DNA of 64,000 nucleotides, from the NCBI GenBank assembly GCA_029706075.1, contig JAINUG010000072.1:4310799-4374798 (forward strand), given 5' to 3'. This document shows, piece after piece, positions 11,751-23,308 of the stretch. The position numbers and the translations under genes are program-made. Numbering within the stretch: the first letter of the stretch is position 1; the number at the start of each line of letters is the position of its first letter. The notes under the pieces are model-generated. The model worked only from the letters and a program-made list of their open reading frames with translations, made no database searches and was not told where the DNA came from. The stretch comes from Aldrovandia affinis. Its lineage: Eukaryota > Chordata > Actinopteri > Notacanthiformes > Halosauridae.

Positions 11751-12363
11751 AATAGTTGCCTACTGTCATATCTTCTGTGTTTGGTAAGACACACATAGTA
11801 CAATACTACACATCAACACATTATGCTCAGGGGTAACAAGGGTAACAAAGCAGACCTCCTTAACTAATGAGATGCCTAATGATGGTCAACATGCTAAGAC
11901 TAGAACAAGAAATTAAGTTTCATAAACAGACTCTTGGAAATGTTCTCAGGTATGGAGTTGACTGAGCCAATTGAACTGCTGCTCATAAAGGACAGGGCTG
12001 GCAGTAGATGAGGCTCTGGCACACAGCTGGGTACTTCTCTTAACTTTTCAGATACATCGGGCCCTGGCAATTAACCATCAGACAGCAGGTTGCCCAGATC
12101 TGGTTAATTCCAACTAAACTGAGTGGTACACTAGAATCGCAGATGTGATATTCCTTCACTCTTCTAATTATTGGAAATAACATTACCCAGCGGAAGTTAA
12201 TTTTGTTGATTCCAAATGCAAATTTGGAATCTCCAAATGCAATGTACAGTGTGTCTCAATAAATCACTTTCAAATGCATATCTGTTGTATAGAAATGTAT
12301 TCTACTGAATCTGTATTGTCTCATACACAAGTAAGTTATATGAAGGCACTTTCAATAGCAGGA
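11751..12363. other. unique non-coding sequence
   Basis: Nothing recognised apart from the sequence leading into the direct repeat at 12364. Confidence 0.45.
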
Positions 12364-12438
12364 GTATATCGATATAAAGCCAGTCTCTTTAAAACAACCC
12401 TGTCCTCTCCCATGCTGTCACATGGACTGAAGGGGGCG
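12364..12438 (+). repeat. direct repeat flanking Tc1 copy B (left)
   Basis: It matches 12949-13032 along most of its length, including cgatataaagccagtctctt versus caatataaagcccgtctctc and cctctcccatg in both. It ends where transposon homology begins. Confidence 0.8.
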
Positions 12439-12445
12439 CACCAGC

Positions 12446-12944
12446 ATAAAGCACCTTAATAGGGCGTTAGGCCACCACAGGCCGCCAAAACAGCTTCAAT
12501 GCACCTTGGCATAGATTCTACAAGTGTTTGGATGCAACATCATTCTTCCATGAGAAATTCCATCATTTGGTGTTCTGTTTACTGGTAGTGGAAAGCACTG
12601 TCTCAGGTGCCGCTCTAGAATCTCCCATAAGTGTTCAACTGGCTTGGGATCTAGTGACTGAGATGGCCATGGCACATGGTTTACATTGTTTTCATGCTCA
12701 TCAAACCATTCAGTGACCACTCGTGCCCTGTGGATGGGGGCGTTGTCATCCCGGGAGAGACCACTCCTATCAAGATAGAAATGCGTCACCGTAGGATAAA
12801 GGTGAATGGCTTTGTATTTATTGACATTTACCTTGCTATCTAAGCGGTCGAGTAGACCTAAACAATGGCAGGAAAAGGCACCCCATACCATAACAGAGCC
12901 GCCAGAACCCTTCACTTACTCAAGTGTTTACTTTATTTTGGCAG
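12446..12944 (-). mobile_element. Tc1/mariner deletion derivative (copy B), ends truncated
   Basis: It is homologous to copies A, C and D over the transposase remnant. Both terminal repeats are clipped: the right side stops at ctttattttggcag without the final ttacctg, and the left side starts at cataaagcaccttaatag without the outer terminal repeat. Direct repeats of host sequence abut both sides. There is therefore no TA target duplication to see. Confidence 0.85.
12496..12915 (-). pseudogene. Tc1-type transposase fragment
   Basis: A 139-codon open frame, the longest transposase piece among the four short Tc1 copies. It begins in GGSVMVWGAFS, continues through DNAPIHRARVVTEWF and SLDPKPVEHLWEILERHL, and ends in RIYAKVH. 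These are the middle and C-terminal DDE-domain segments of Tc1 transposases. The normal SPDLNP is changed to SLDPKP. The DNA-binding N-terminus and the region of the first catalytic Asp are absent, so the product would be inactive. Confidence 0.85.
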
Positions 12945-12948
12945 ATGC

Positions 12949-13032
12949 CTCTATATCAATATAAAGCCCGTCTCTCTAAAACAACCCGGTCCTCTCCCAT
13001 GTGGTCACACGGTGCACAGACTGAAGGAGGGA
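12949..13032 (+). repeat. direct repeat flanking Tc1 copy B (right)
   Basis: Partner of 12364-12438, slightly longer because of small insertions near ggtgcacagactgaagg. Confidence 0.8.
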
Positions 13033-14158
13033 TCTACACCCATCTGCCTGCACCATGTACCATGCATGGTGTTGGATATTAAGCAAATAGTGTGAATCCG
13101 TAGCAATGCAACCAAGCCTACATATCACCTTTTCCCTTTACAATGCAGGCTGATTCCTGGAGTTTCGGGGCCCCCTTTTTTTTCCCTTCATTTTTAATCT
13201 ACGTTGTGTTGTTTTTACCTTGGTCCTGCGCTGACAAGGAAAAGTGAAATCAAAGTTCACATAATCAGTAAGACGCTGTTCCTGTTCTAAGAATATATAA
13301 TATGAGTAATTTTCCCTAAAATTGTAATTACCAGCTTTCAATTTTTCCCCCCCAGAACAAAAACACTGTTAATGCAGTCCCTGGTGGGTTTTGGGGGGGG
13401 GGTACGCAGTAATATGTCTAAGCCCCCTTGCTTAACTTGACTCCACAGTTAAAAAAAGAAAAAAAAGACCGAAAGCACCAGAGAAAAAAAAAGGAGGGAG
13501 GGAAAAAGAAAAGAAACTTGGCACTTCAGCTCCACTGTCATGTATTCTCACTGACATCATCATTGTAAAATTAGGAACTGGTTTCTTCTTTCCTGCAGAT
13601 GTGGAAGCTTGAAATTGCATTCCATGGGCCTGTGCCACATTTCATCAATGTTTTTCCTTTGCTCTCTCCAAAGACTGGCCGCATGTGGTCCGGTGCTCAC
13701 CAGGCCATGCCTCTGCGATCTGGTATAGAATGCTGGCTACCTAATCCTAGGCCGGCCCCGGCAGGCCCACACCTGCGGCTGATTGAATCCTCCTGGAGTA
13801 CAAAGGCCTGATTTACTGCTCCGAGGACGCCGGGCCTGGCCACAGCTGCGCACGGGCAGGAAGGGGAAGTTGTTCATCATGCGCCGTGCGTTTTCGCTAA
13901 CAATGGTGCGCCCCCGACGCTCTGGCACGGTAATTTCACATAACTGACAGGGGTGTGGGGGGGGGTGGAGATGGTGTTCATCGCTATTAGGGAAAAGTGG
14001 GAGGGGGGCAGAGGGCAGGGTGGGTGTGTGTATAGGGTGGTAGGTTGGAGCTGGGGAGGGGGAATCAGACTCATCTGTGAACCAGGATGAAGGTGTCAAG
14101 ACAGTTCCAGTTCCCAGGCCGGAGGATCCTTTGTGTGAAGATGTGTCTCTCCCTCTCT
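13033..14158. other. non-coding sequence with low-complexity runs
   Basis: It contains purine-rich stretches (13446-13520) and G runs (13392-13400, 13955-14060). Open frames on both strands are Pro/Ser or Arg-rich and unrecognised. No mobile element is evident. Confidence 0.45.
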
Positions 14159-14204
14159 CACACACACACACATGCGTGCACGCGCATGCACACACACACA
14201 CACA
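14159..14204. repeat. (CA)n microsatellite, interrupted
   Basis: CA runs with an internal catgcgtgcacgcgcatgca, which is close to self-complementary. Confidence 0.93.
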
Positions 14205-14375
14205 TGTGTTACCACTGTTCCTGGCATCTTCTCCACCAGGTGATGTTCCCCCGGCCTGCCATCCCGCATTCTCCTTCTGCTTCACCTTCAGGATAATTCT
14301 TGGGTCTGCAGAACGGCTCTAAATGTTTTTAGTCTCTGATTAAATCCACCCATGGCTCAGTGGATTCAGGGCTGT

Positions 14376-14455
14376 AGTGGTGGCAGCGGCGTAGCTGGGC
14401 CCAGCACCCATAATCAGAAGGGGGGAATGCCCCAGGAGTGCCCCCCCCCAAATCA
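14376..14455. repeat. possible hAT-like end fragment
   Basis: The sequence cagcggcgtagctgggccc resembles the terminal sequence of some hAT elements, followed by a G/C-rich run. No partner end and no coding relic were found. Confidence 0.25.
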
Positions 14456-16869
14456 ACAAATAAACCATAACTGATGACAGTTAAAGGTTCTCAACATGCA
14501 CCATCCATAAATTTGCACTGTTGACAAATCACTCACTGGTTTCACTTTCTAGCCGCTCTCCAATTCACAGTTCAGTAGAAATTCAACAAGCAAATGTGTC
14601 CTTCTGCTTGGATTTAATGGTTGTGACCAAAAGGGTATTATTGGAATTAAATAATTTGATCCAAAAAAATTTAACTAAAATTGTTATTATGTTTAAAAAG
14701 CTCTACACTCTTCCTTTGGTTTAGTTAGATATTATTTATCAGCACAAACAGTCTTAGAATACAAGGAAAGGCCTAACCAGAAACCAGAATCTCAAGTCTA
14801 TCAAAGGTCACACAGCTGTTTAAAACTCACAAAAACCTTAAAAACTAGAATAAAGTGTACATTAAAATCTGTAAGTCTGCAGAATAATCAAATAGGGAGA
14901 TTTACAAAAATACAAAACTACGCATTGTTCATTTCTCGGTCACGGACATACTTTGTGGTTAGCATTAGCTGCAAGCTAAAGGGAAGGTGTATTGCTCCTT
15001 TAATGGCGTTCACTGAGTTACAGTTGGGTCCGCTTGATCATCGTCATAGCTACGGTTCCTTTTATTTCAGGAATGGATTACATTTATGCTGTGGTAAGTG
15101 ACTGGATATTTATTGCAAATGACAGATGCCCATATGAAATGTATAATATTGGAGGGCCATGGAGGTTTTTAATGGCATGAAGTCTGGCATGCATAAGGTC
15201 ACACATGTGCAATCACGCACCTCTCATACTCAAACACATGTATACATAATGTACGCACGCACGCGCGCATGTGCATACACAAGAATATCGACATAATACC
15301 ATACAAAGTTATCATGCAGTCTGCATGGGAAACACAGTGGTCTTATTTGAAGCCCTTACTTAAATGACACTTTTTCGTGGAATTATGTATGTACGCACTT
15401 GCCGGTCATGCACTCAGTACGCCGACGCATTCACTCTTCTGCTATTTTCATTGTCAGCCCTGACGTGGGAGAAAAGTGGGGCCTGAAATGCTATTGCTCC
15501 AGGTTTTGAGAAGCAGCTGACAAGTTGAGCTCTTCTGCATATGTGTGCTGGAACTAGCAGCTCTGGACGCAAGTCCAGCGGAGAAAATCCATTCGTGCGG
15601 GCCCTTTAAAACCCATTTCCTAACTGCACAGCTTTTGGACAAAATTCATCTCCTGTTCACAAACATCTGCAAGGCGATGTACCTGTTTACTGAATGTGGG
15701 AACGCCACATGCAGGGCAAGACTCAACGTTGTGTGCCACAATCGGTTTGGTGACGTACTGTACAGAGCTTGCTTAGAGAAACCTGGGAATAAACACATTT
15801 TATTTTCCATAAACGTTTTGCAAATACATGCATAAAAAGACACGGGGATACTCACGAGAAAATGAGCTGGGATTCATCCATGGTGGTTAACACATAGGGG
15901 TTTATGCAAAAGACAATGTATACCTACCAATATATGAGTAACATGCTATGTAGTTCACTAATGTTACACATTAACACACAATGTAGCTGCAGTCTTATGG
16001 TTAGTATTGTTCTGAAGATATGCTCTAATATGATTTTTAAAAATGCCCTCATACAACTTGAGGTTGAGAATTACAGCGATGCACTCAATGTACAGACTAT
16101 ACACATTGTACGCACATATCAGTAGGCACTGATATTATGTACCAAGGACATTATTTTTCAAATGCGTTTCCTCCTTAAAAAAACCTGTCCATATTTAGCT
16201 CCTCCTCGTGGGAGTATCAGTGTGCACAATTTACAAAATAACAATTTTAAATTCCGCTCTTATACAATCAAGTTATTTTATTCACGTCAACATTTTCTTA
16301 TATATTTAACATATGGACGTGGCTAGTTCTATTTTTCTTCCTGCAATAAAGTCAGTTAGTCATAGTTAATAAATCTGTATTTGGGACAACTGTAAGCATT
16401 TCCTGGGGGAGGAAACTCAACATTCGTAAAAAAACATTAAAAAACCTAGCAAAAAGCCATGTGAGGGCTGTACCTATTCCAATAAGTGATTAGCATCCAA
16501 TGGAGAGTCATAGTGCTTAACAATATAGGCCGTTTTAAGGTCTGGACTTTTTATAGACACCACCTCTGTGTATTCTACGTGAAGGTTCAGGAAATAATAA
16601 ACTGTATTGTAAAATGTGCTGTATCGCTTTAAGCCCTATGTTACCCCACAAATTCCAATAGTGCATCATTATAACTTTGATAACTCATTTAGGTTTTTTT
16701 TTTCTTTTTTGTTGCTCTTTCATGGAACACATGCAGAGGTTAACAAATCAATCTGCTCCTTAATGAAGTAATAAGAAGCAGACAAAGTAGCCATGTTGAG
16801 GTAATGGCTGGATGTCTGTATTAGTAGCTGCATGGACTATAAACCATAATTCTATTATTTGTACACTTA
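14456..16869. other. unique non-coding sequence
   Basis: About 2.4 kb without recognisable exons or elements. A short alternating purine-pyrimidine stretch (gcacgcacgcgcgcatgtgc) lies near 15254. The frame at 15545-15835 has no recognised domain. Confidence 0.45.
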
Positions 16870-17185
16870 AGAGTTGGCCGAGCAAAGCTGTGGCTCGTCA
16901 TTCGAAATGAAACGAGAAATATGTAATTGCGCGCACCTCGTTTCCAATGAGAAATCGGAGGTAATTACCTTTGTTTTCATTAGTTAGCTTGTTTGGAACA
17001 GTCACACAGAATGTTAATAATGCGTGTTCCAGGACCATCGGAGTGGAAGGCAAACCGGTCATGGGAGGCTTAAAGATGTCACTTAAACCAATTAAGTCAC
17101 CACCGGCTATTTTTAATGCAGATAATCCGATTGCCTGCGACCGTCTATGGGCTGTCAGATGTGTGACCCCAAAAATCGGGAAAGC
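16870..17185. promoter_or_regulatory. candidate conserved non-coding element
   Basis: Complex, repeat-free sequence dense in homeodomain-type cores: gtaattgcgcgc, gaggtaattacc, accaattaagtc and gcagataatccgatt (a TAATCC core, as used by OTX/PITX-type factors). The 93-codon open frame at 16971-17252 is not a protein I recognise. The sequence looks more like an enhancer than an exon, but this is inference. Confidence 0.28.
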
Positions 17186-18805
17186 GGTCCTGCTCCGGAT
17201 AACATCTCATACACAAACTGAGCCCCCTCCCCTTCTCTGTAGCCTTTTATAACGTAACACGTGCCATTTAGCAGACACTCTTACCCACTGTGCCTTACAG
17301 TAGTGAAGGCGTACGTGTTTTTTTTTCGGTAAACTTGGTTCCCACACACAACCTAACCATTGTCAGCACCATGCTCTTCCTACTGCATCACACAGAGCTT
17401 TCTGTGTCAAAACCTCAGGTCAGTTAGCATACATTCCTACCGTGGAGGTGCCATCTACTCACATTGTCCTCATGAGAAGTCTCAAGCCACCTGAAGACAG
17501 TTACTGTGGGAAAAGGGCCTTACGAAATGATGGTGATTGAGGCGGCCATATTGTCTCACAGGAAACAATGGCATGTTTAATGCCGCGCCACGGTGATGCT
17601 AAGCATCTGTTTTTACGTTGTAGCGCTGTTGTTTGTCATCGTTCAGGTCCTGATTGCGGAACGGCCGCACCCAGGAATGATCCGGAAAGCACTTCTTGTG
17701 GCTCCCCCTGGGCATTTCTCTCGTGACCTCGAGCTGTGCTCAGTGCCGTCTGTATAAATGCTTTATAACCATGTCAATGATGTGAACTGGCTGTCCGAGC
17801 TGAACCGTGTTTGTCGTTATCTATGGCTCTTTTTCCTCAAACGGCGGCCATGTGCTTGTCTTGCTGCTCTGTCCCTGCTTGTCTCTCTATTTTGCATCTT
17901 TATTTATTCTCTTTTATGTCTTTTTTTCCCCCACATACTCAATCTGCAGGACAGGAGCCTGCTGAGAAGCATATTTTAAACTGAAGCGAGCCAGAAAGTT
18001 TGAAAACTTCTGTGTAAAAACATCTGTGCACTTAATGCTTTTAGATGTTCTTTTCGTGCATCGTTTACCGAATAAATAAATAGAAAAAAAAGTTACGTAC
18101 ACATAGCAGACTTGAGGAACGAGTTGACGTAATTTCTCCTCATCTGAAAAGCCTTTTCAGGAGTGATTTGCTTGAACTTGATCTAATGTGTCTTTCACAG
18201 CATCTTACTACTGTCCATATAACACAATTTAATAATCTACACTCAATCATGGGTATGACAAGTGTCATCAAAACCATTTGCCGAAAAAAACCCATATAAG
18301 TGTGCTGGACATATTTACAACGTAACTGTAAAGTTGTGGTTTGGAGATGTCAAAAAAAAAATCATGTAAAAAACATTGCTACAATGTTGTTATTCACCGC
18401 AACCAAAACACTACCTTTATGCAATGTTTTAAAACGTTTGTGGCTGCTGTTGGCATGTGTAGGTATAAATATTCACGTTTTCTTGTAAAAATGCCACGTG
18501 GGCCCACCTATGACCCAGTGTTACTGCATTTTCCTCCAGACAGGTTTCATTACTGCTGGTGTCCTGTGACATCACAGATAAAGCCTCCTTCAATTATGTT
18601 TCTTTGTTTTATCTCCATGACAACCACATATCTTTTTGTAATGAACTCTGCGCTGCTGGTGCTGAGCAAAGTATGCGACTCAATCCCTCGCCGACGACCG
18701 TTCCAAGATATTTTGCCGTTAAACGTGTGCAAAACATAGACACAGATGTTCTGGAACTGGCTGTGGTCCTGCGCACACATTTCGCATGCCTGTTTTACAC
18801 TTTTT
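17186..18805. other. unique non-coding sequence
   Basis: A short fragment at 17262-17300 (ccatttagcagacactctta) matches the L2-like SINE tail in reverse. The rest contains nothing recognised. The 132-codon frame at 18341-18739 has no domain I can identify. Confidence 0.45.
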
Positions 18806-19420
18806 ATGTGAAAATCCCAGAAAAAAAAATCTCAATTACGTTAATAAAGACTAAGCATGCACCTGCATCAATTAAAAGCTGCAGGTCAGCACATTTTAAT
18901 GAACACCAAGTCTGCAGGGCTTGGGAACCGTGTTCTCTGAGTGTGTAAAAGGAGCCTGAGAGCCCAGGCTTGCGATGAAGTCACTGCTGCACTTGCTGCC
19001 TGATGGCACATTAGCTGACATTGCTCATGTTATGGATAGAATACTCCATAATGCAGAATGGCTGTGTTATTTTTATTTCTACATCACGGACAAAGGACTA
19101 TTGTCCTGTAAACGTCAGAATCTCTCGTGTCTTATGGACACCAACCATAAACAGGGAATGGTTCCAGTGTTTTTTGTCACCTTTGGTTGTGTGCATGTAG
19201 TCATGTCGTTTTACGTCATCTAATGAGTTCCATTCCCGCGTGTGTGCGTGTGCGTGCACACGTGTGTGTGTGTCCGGGACCATCAATCAATTAAATCGCT
19301 CTCATTCATGCAGAATTCTGGCAATCTGTCATTAGATTTCCACAAGAAGTCAAAGGCAGAAAGCTGGGCTGCCTGACGCAGGGTGAACAAAGTGAGGGAA
19401 TAAGGCCCTGATGCCATGAG
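18806..19420. promoter_or_regulatory. candidate conserved non-coding sequence with a (TG)n insert
   Basis: Two blocks (about 18825-18930 and 19275-19420) look enhancer-like, with tcaattacgttaataaag, atcaattaaaagctgcaggt, and caattaaatcgctctcattc. A short TG/CG microsatellite (19238-19274) lies between them. No coding potential was recognised. Conservation is untested. Confidence 0.22.
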
Positions 19421-19560
19421 CATTCTTCATGTCAGAGGGCAGATGCCTCCAATTTAGGCTACTGTTTGGACCAGACAAGGGTGTGGTATCAGTTTTGTTC
19501 CACACTGATATTTTGGACTATCATCAGACAAAGCAGACGGCGCTAATTAGCGCTACTACC
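19421..19560. other. unique non-coding sequence
   Basis: No distinct feature seen between the two candidate enhancer blocks. Confidence 0.4.
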
Positions 19561-19875
19561 ATGAAATTCGATTTATATGATAAGCAAATTGAGATTATCT
19601 TTTTATTATCAAACCCTTTTTTGTCCTCTGTTAAGGCATCAGGGGGTCTAAAAAGAGTTCAAAAGTTCATGACTTTTCATTTTCTCAAAGCTGTGAAAAT
19701 GAAAAGATGCTTGATGACAAGCACGGCCTCATAACAATCATTTTATATGATTTTCCCATTGGGCTCGCTGAATAATATTATCACAGTCCTATGTCAGAGG
19801 ACCTGGGAATTTCAACAATAAAGCCTCTGTCACAAAGGCAACAATTAAATGTTAAATTAATTCAAATTAAACGAA
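19561..19875. promoter_or_regulatory. candidate conserved non-coding element
   Basis: About 300 bp of complex AT-rich sequence with aagcaaattgagattatc, ataacaatcattttatatga, caacaattaaatg, and paired aattaattcaaattaaacg. It lacks microsatellites and mobile-element ends. The look is that of a vertebrate developmental enhancer. Alignment to other fishes would decide this. Confidence 0.27.
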
Positions 19876-21416
19876 TATTAGATTTGCAGAAGGTGCTTTT
19901 ATGTTAAGTCTAGGCATAACATGAAAAAGGACTACCAGTTTAGATTATGTTGGGCAGATGATGTGAGAGACTTTATACATGCAATGTGACAAACAAAAGG
20001 TGTACAAGTATTTATTTATGTACAGTGTAGATTGCAAGATTAAAACCAAATAAAGCACTTTACAATACCCTTTATTTTACACACTTTACATAAGTATGTA
20101 TTTCAAAACCCTTTGTAAATCATGTATAACATACTCATTACCATGTCATGACATCTTTATAAATCAAGCATGTGCAACAATTTCAGTTGGAGGACTGACC
20201 TTAAGAAGTTTTATGTCACATTTGAGAATAGCCTTTTCCAATATCACATAATATACTGTCTTGCATAAATGTGTTTGCTTATTAATGATTTATAACTGAA
20301 GCTGTTATATATCTTTCAAGAAGAGTTTAGAATACAAATTTATGTGGAATATGTGACAACAAAAATAAAAACTAATTTGGATCAACAGCTCACAATTAGG
20401 TCATACCCAGGTAGTAACAGCTCTATAGTGATGTAATTATTTTGTATCCAGGACTAATAATATATATATATAAATCAATTCCTCCTCTGTGGCTTACAGT
20501 CCACAAAACCTTATTTGTTTTACCATTTTCCTATTTCCCCAAGACTCCCCCATTTGCACATATTTTCAAAAGAAGAAAAAAAAGTGAGTGTACATATTAC
20601 AGAGAGTGTTAAATTCAACACCTTTCTTTCCATTAAGTGTTATCCCTTTGTCGCTGGAAGAAAAGTTATTGCTAAAATATGTAATTGTGTGTGTGTGTTA
20701 GAGCTAACTTCCAAGCCTACCTCCTCAAGTTGTAGAAAAATACAGGGCCGGACATTATAATTCATCTTAAAACAACAGGAGGCAAAGGTAGTGGAGAAGA
20801 AAGCCTTGGTGTTTCTCCTGGCTTCAGGTTCTCAGTCTTTGAAGGAGTTTGATGAATATGTCTTATGTGAATGTGCGTGTAACAGCTCCCATAGTTTTTG
20901 GGTTACTAATGTGCCTTTAGAGTTCAAGGCGATAAATTAGACTGCCTTTACTAAGATGCTGTTTGTTAGAGAAGGTGAGCACTGGGGTTTACAATCGCGG
21001 TCCTTTTTGAGAAACGATGTCTAGTGACCATTTATTCATCCCATCCCTCAGACTTGGAAAGGGACTGTCAATCTCAACAAACCCCCAAAATCGATGAAAA
21101 CAAAGAGGTATCGCCTGCCCTGCTTCAGCCCAGTTATTGTGAGGAGGAATAGACTGCTACTCATCATCCAGGACAATCATATACAAAAAGAACCCTTAGC
21201 CGGGTCACATCAGAAGAGTCTAACCCACGAAATGAGAGGAACTGATGCACGCAGATCAAAGCTATTTACACTGCCGGTACAGTGTTTAAGAACAAGACTT
21301 CACAACAATAACGATACATAGCATTTGTCATACAGATAAGACAAGAACTTCCTGGTATTATTTCTGCATATATACAGACTTATCTAAGAATTTCCCAAAT
21401 CCAAAAGATAAAGAAT
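19876..21416. other. unique non-coding sequence
   Basis: AT-rich, with a short (TA)n at 20459-20471. No exon or mobile element was recognised. Confidence 0.45.
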
Positions 21417-21442
21417 GAATATATATATATATATATATATAT
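21417..21442. repeat. (AT)n microsatellite, left of hAT element
   Basis: Pure AT run ending exactly at the hAT left terminus. A matching AT run lies at 22754-22775, so the element sits inside an AT microsatellite. Confidence 0.95.
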
Positions 21443-21495
21443 CAGTGGTGGGCCGTCAGGGCCTGCAAGGCCTTCTCTGCTGGCCTAAAAAATAT

Positions 21496-21893
21496 CTGAA
21501 TCACAGACTGATGTAATTATATTTTGTCCATGAATACTTATTAAATAATTCCAAATGGTCTGTTCGCTTCCTTTCATAGCTGTTCCCCTGGTTGCGCTGC
21601 ATCCAGACGTGTATTTTCATATTAAAGCATTCAACCAATCAGATTTTGAGTTGGGGACACGAAGGCCTTCTAGAAGGCCTAGGTAACGTCAGCGTATTCA
21701 CACCCTTTGATTGGATAGTCAGACAGTGTCTGACTATGATGTAATGTGATTGGTTAAATGCTTTCATATGAAAATACACGTCTGGATGCAGCGCAACCAG
21801 GGGAACAGCTATGAAAGGAAGCGAACAGACCATTTGGAATTATTTAATAAGTATTCATGGACAAAATATAATTAACATCAGTCTGTGATTCAG
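21496..21893. repeat. 147-bp inverted repeat with 105-bp spacer
   Basis: Left arm 21496-21641 and right arm 21747-21893 are reverse complements with only a few mismatches (for example atattaaagc against atatgaaagc). The spacer holds two smaller palindromes: aggccttctagaaggcct at 21663-21680 and agtcagacagtgtctgact near 21718-21736. The right arm runs into the transposase open frame. Confidence 0.93.
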
Positions 21894-22097
21894 ACATTTG
21901 AGCGGACATTTTCAGCCCTAAAGCGAATTAAAACTTATGCCAGAAATACAACAGGGCAGGCTCGACTTTCAGCATTAGCTTCGATGGCGATAGAAAAGGA
22001 CTTCTTGATGGAACTGAAACACACGGATAATCTGTACGACAGAGTAATTGAACTATTTTTGAGGAAAGAAAGGAGGATGGATTTTGTGTACAAATAA
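21885..22097 (+). pseudogene. hAT transposase C-terminal fragment
   Basis: A 70-codon frame containing ERTFSALKRIKTYARNTTG and ARLSALASMAIEKDF, the hallmark of the hAT C-terminal dimerisation region. It ends at a stop after RRMDFVYK. The N-terminal side is cut off by the right arm of the inverted repeat, so the zinc finger and the catalytic core are absent. No methionine precedes the conserved part; the frame merely enters from the repeat arm. Confidence 0.85.
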
Positions 22098-22272
22098 TAA
22101 GGATTTTTGGTGAGTAAAATGTTGCTATTTTCCTAAATAATACTGCAATTTTATGAGGTTATTATTATTGATGCTTTTTTATGTGTGTCGCAGCTGTAGC
22201 ACCCCGGGTTTGTTTCTTCAGTAAAGGCATTTATTCTGGATACACGAGTTATCTATCTGCGATGCAACGGGT

Positions 22273-22639
22273 GTCTGTTCGGTTTGTTTTTGCACTTTGT
22301 TTATTTATCTTTCTTCAGTCATGTTTCATGAGAGAGAATGACAGCGATAGAGACGAGAGAGAATGACAGCGATAGTTAGAAGCGTGAGATAATTAGTGAT
22401 TAGTAGTGTTAGTAACTTAATCTAAATCCCTAATGTTAGTAGATTAGTTGGTTAGTACTATATACATCTAACTAATAAATACAAAGTGTAATTAGAAAGT
22501 AAGAAGGAAGTAAAATGAGATTAGAAACGAAGACGGAAAAACGAAACATAGAATTTCCCGAAGTGCATGACAGAGCGAGAATGAAACATGACTGAAGAAA
22601 GATAAATAAACAAAGTGCAAAAACAAACCGAACAGACAC
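22273..22639. repeat. second inverted repeat inside the hAT element
   Basis: The arm at about 22273-22336 (gtgtctgttcggtttgtttt, then tgcactttgtttatttatct, then ttcttcagtcatgtttcat) is reverse-complemented at about 22575-22639. The spacer is about 240 bp and includes a short tandem repeat of gagagaatgacagcgata (22332-22375). Confidence 0.88.
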
Positions 22640-22753
22640 TCAAAACATAACAATAAGATGGCTTTTATAGCCATAAAATAGTTATTGAGGGGTGGATTGA
22701 TTCAGACGGAGCACTACTGAAGGCCTAGGTGTGAAATGCACGGCCCGCCACTG

Positions 22754-22775
22754 ATATATATATATATATATATAT
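22754..22775. repeat. (AT)n microsatellite between hAT and Tc1 elements
   Basis: About 22 bp of AT separating the right end of the hAT element from the left end of a Tc1 element. Confidence 0.95.
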
Positions 22776-23308
22776 AGTACCAGTCAAAAGTTTGAGTACA
22801 CCTGCTGGAAATTAGGTTTATTTCATAATTGACAATGTTTTACAAGGTATACGTTTTTGTAAATACTTGAAAATTACACAAAACACATGTAACAACAAAC
22901 ATAAGGAACATCAAAGCAATGTTCAAGAAAATTGAAAATTGTCTCTAAATCTTAGATTCCTCAAAATAACCACCCTTTGCCTTGATAACATCCTCACAAA
23001 CACGAGCCTTTCAGTTAATAACTTTCAGCAGGAAATTACCCAACATGTCTTTCCAGCTCTCCTGCAGCAATTCCCAGAAACACTTGTGGATTGCTTTGCT
23101 TTGACCCTTCTGTCCAGTTCGTCCCATACAAGTTGTATGGGATTGAGGTCTGGACACTGGGCAGGCCAGGTCATTAGTTTGAGTTTTCCTTCATGTTCCT
23201 CCTTCATCAGATGTGTGTTTCGGGTCGGTATCTTGCCCTAGAATGAAGGAGTAGCGATTAGCCCTGTAATCCAGATGGAAGATGTACTCAAACTTTTGAC
23301 TGGTACTA
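22776..23308 (-). mobile_element. Tc1-like element, internally deleted
   Basis: The left end agtaccagtcaaaagtttga and the right end tcaaacttttgactggtact are perfect 20-bp inverted copies, with TA at the outer edges. This end sequence is that of a different Tc1 family from copies A-D. The interior on the minus strand encodes a short C-terminal transposase piece. At 533 bp it is about a third of the usual autonomous length. Confidence 0.92.
23025..23207 (-). pseudogene. Tc1 transposase C-terminal fragment
   Basis: The 60-codon frame includes MTWPAQCPDLNPIQLVWDEL and DRRVKAKQSTS, the well-known Tc1 segment upstream of the last catalytic residue, followed by a degraded tail. The Ser usually found before PDLNPI is Cys here. 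Everything N-terminal is missing or scrambled. Confidence 0.88.

Larger units (their letters stand above)
21443..22753 (+). mobile_element. hAT-superfamily transposon, non-autonomous, with internal inverted repeats
   Basis: A 1,311-bp element. The left end begins cagtggtgggccgt, and the right end, on the opposite strand, begins cagtggcgggccgt. The flanks atatatat/atatatat fit an 8-bp hAT target duplication, although they are hidden in the microsatellite. The interior carries the C-terminal end of a hAT transposase and two large inverted repeats (21496-21893 and about 22273-22639). The element is clearly rearranged and lacks most of the transposase. Confidence 0.85.

Noticed and set aside
16971-17252. 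93-codon frame as an exon
   Set aside because: No domain recognised. The dense homeodomain-type motifs fit non-coding regulatory sequence better.
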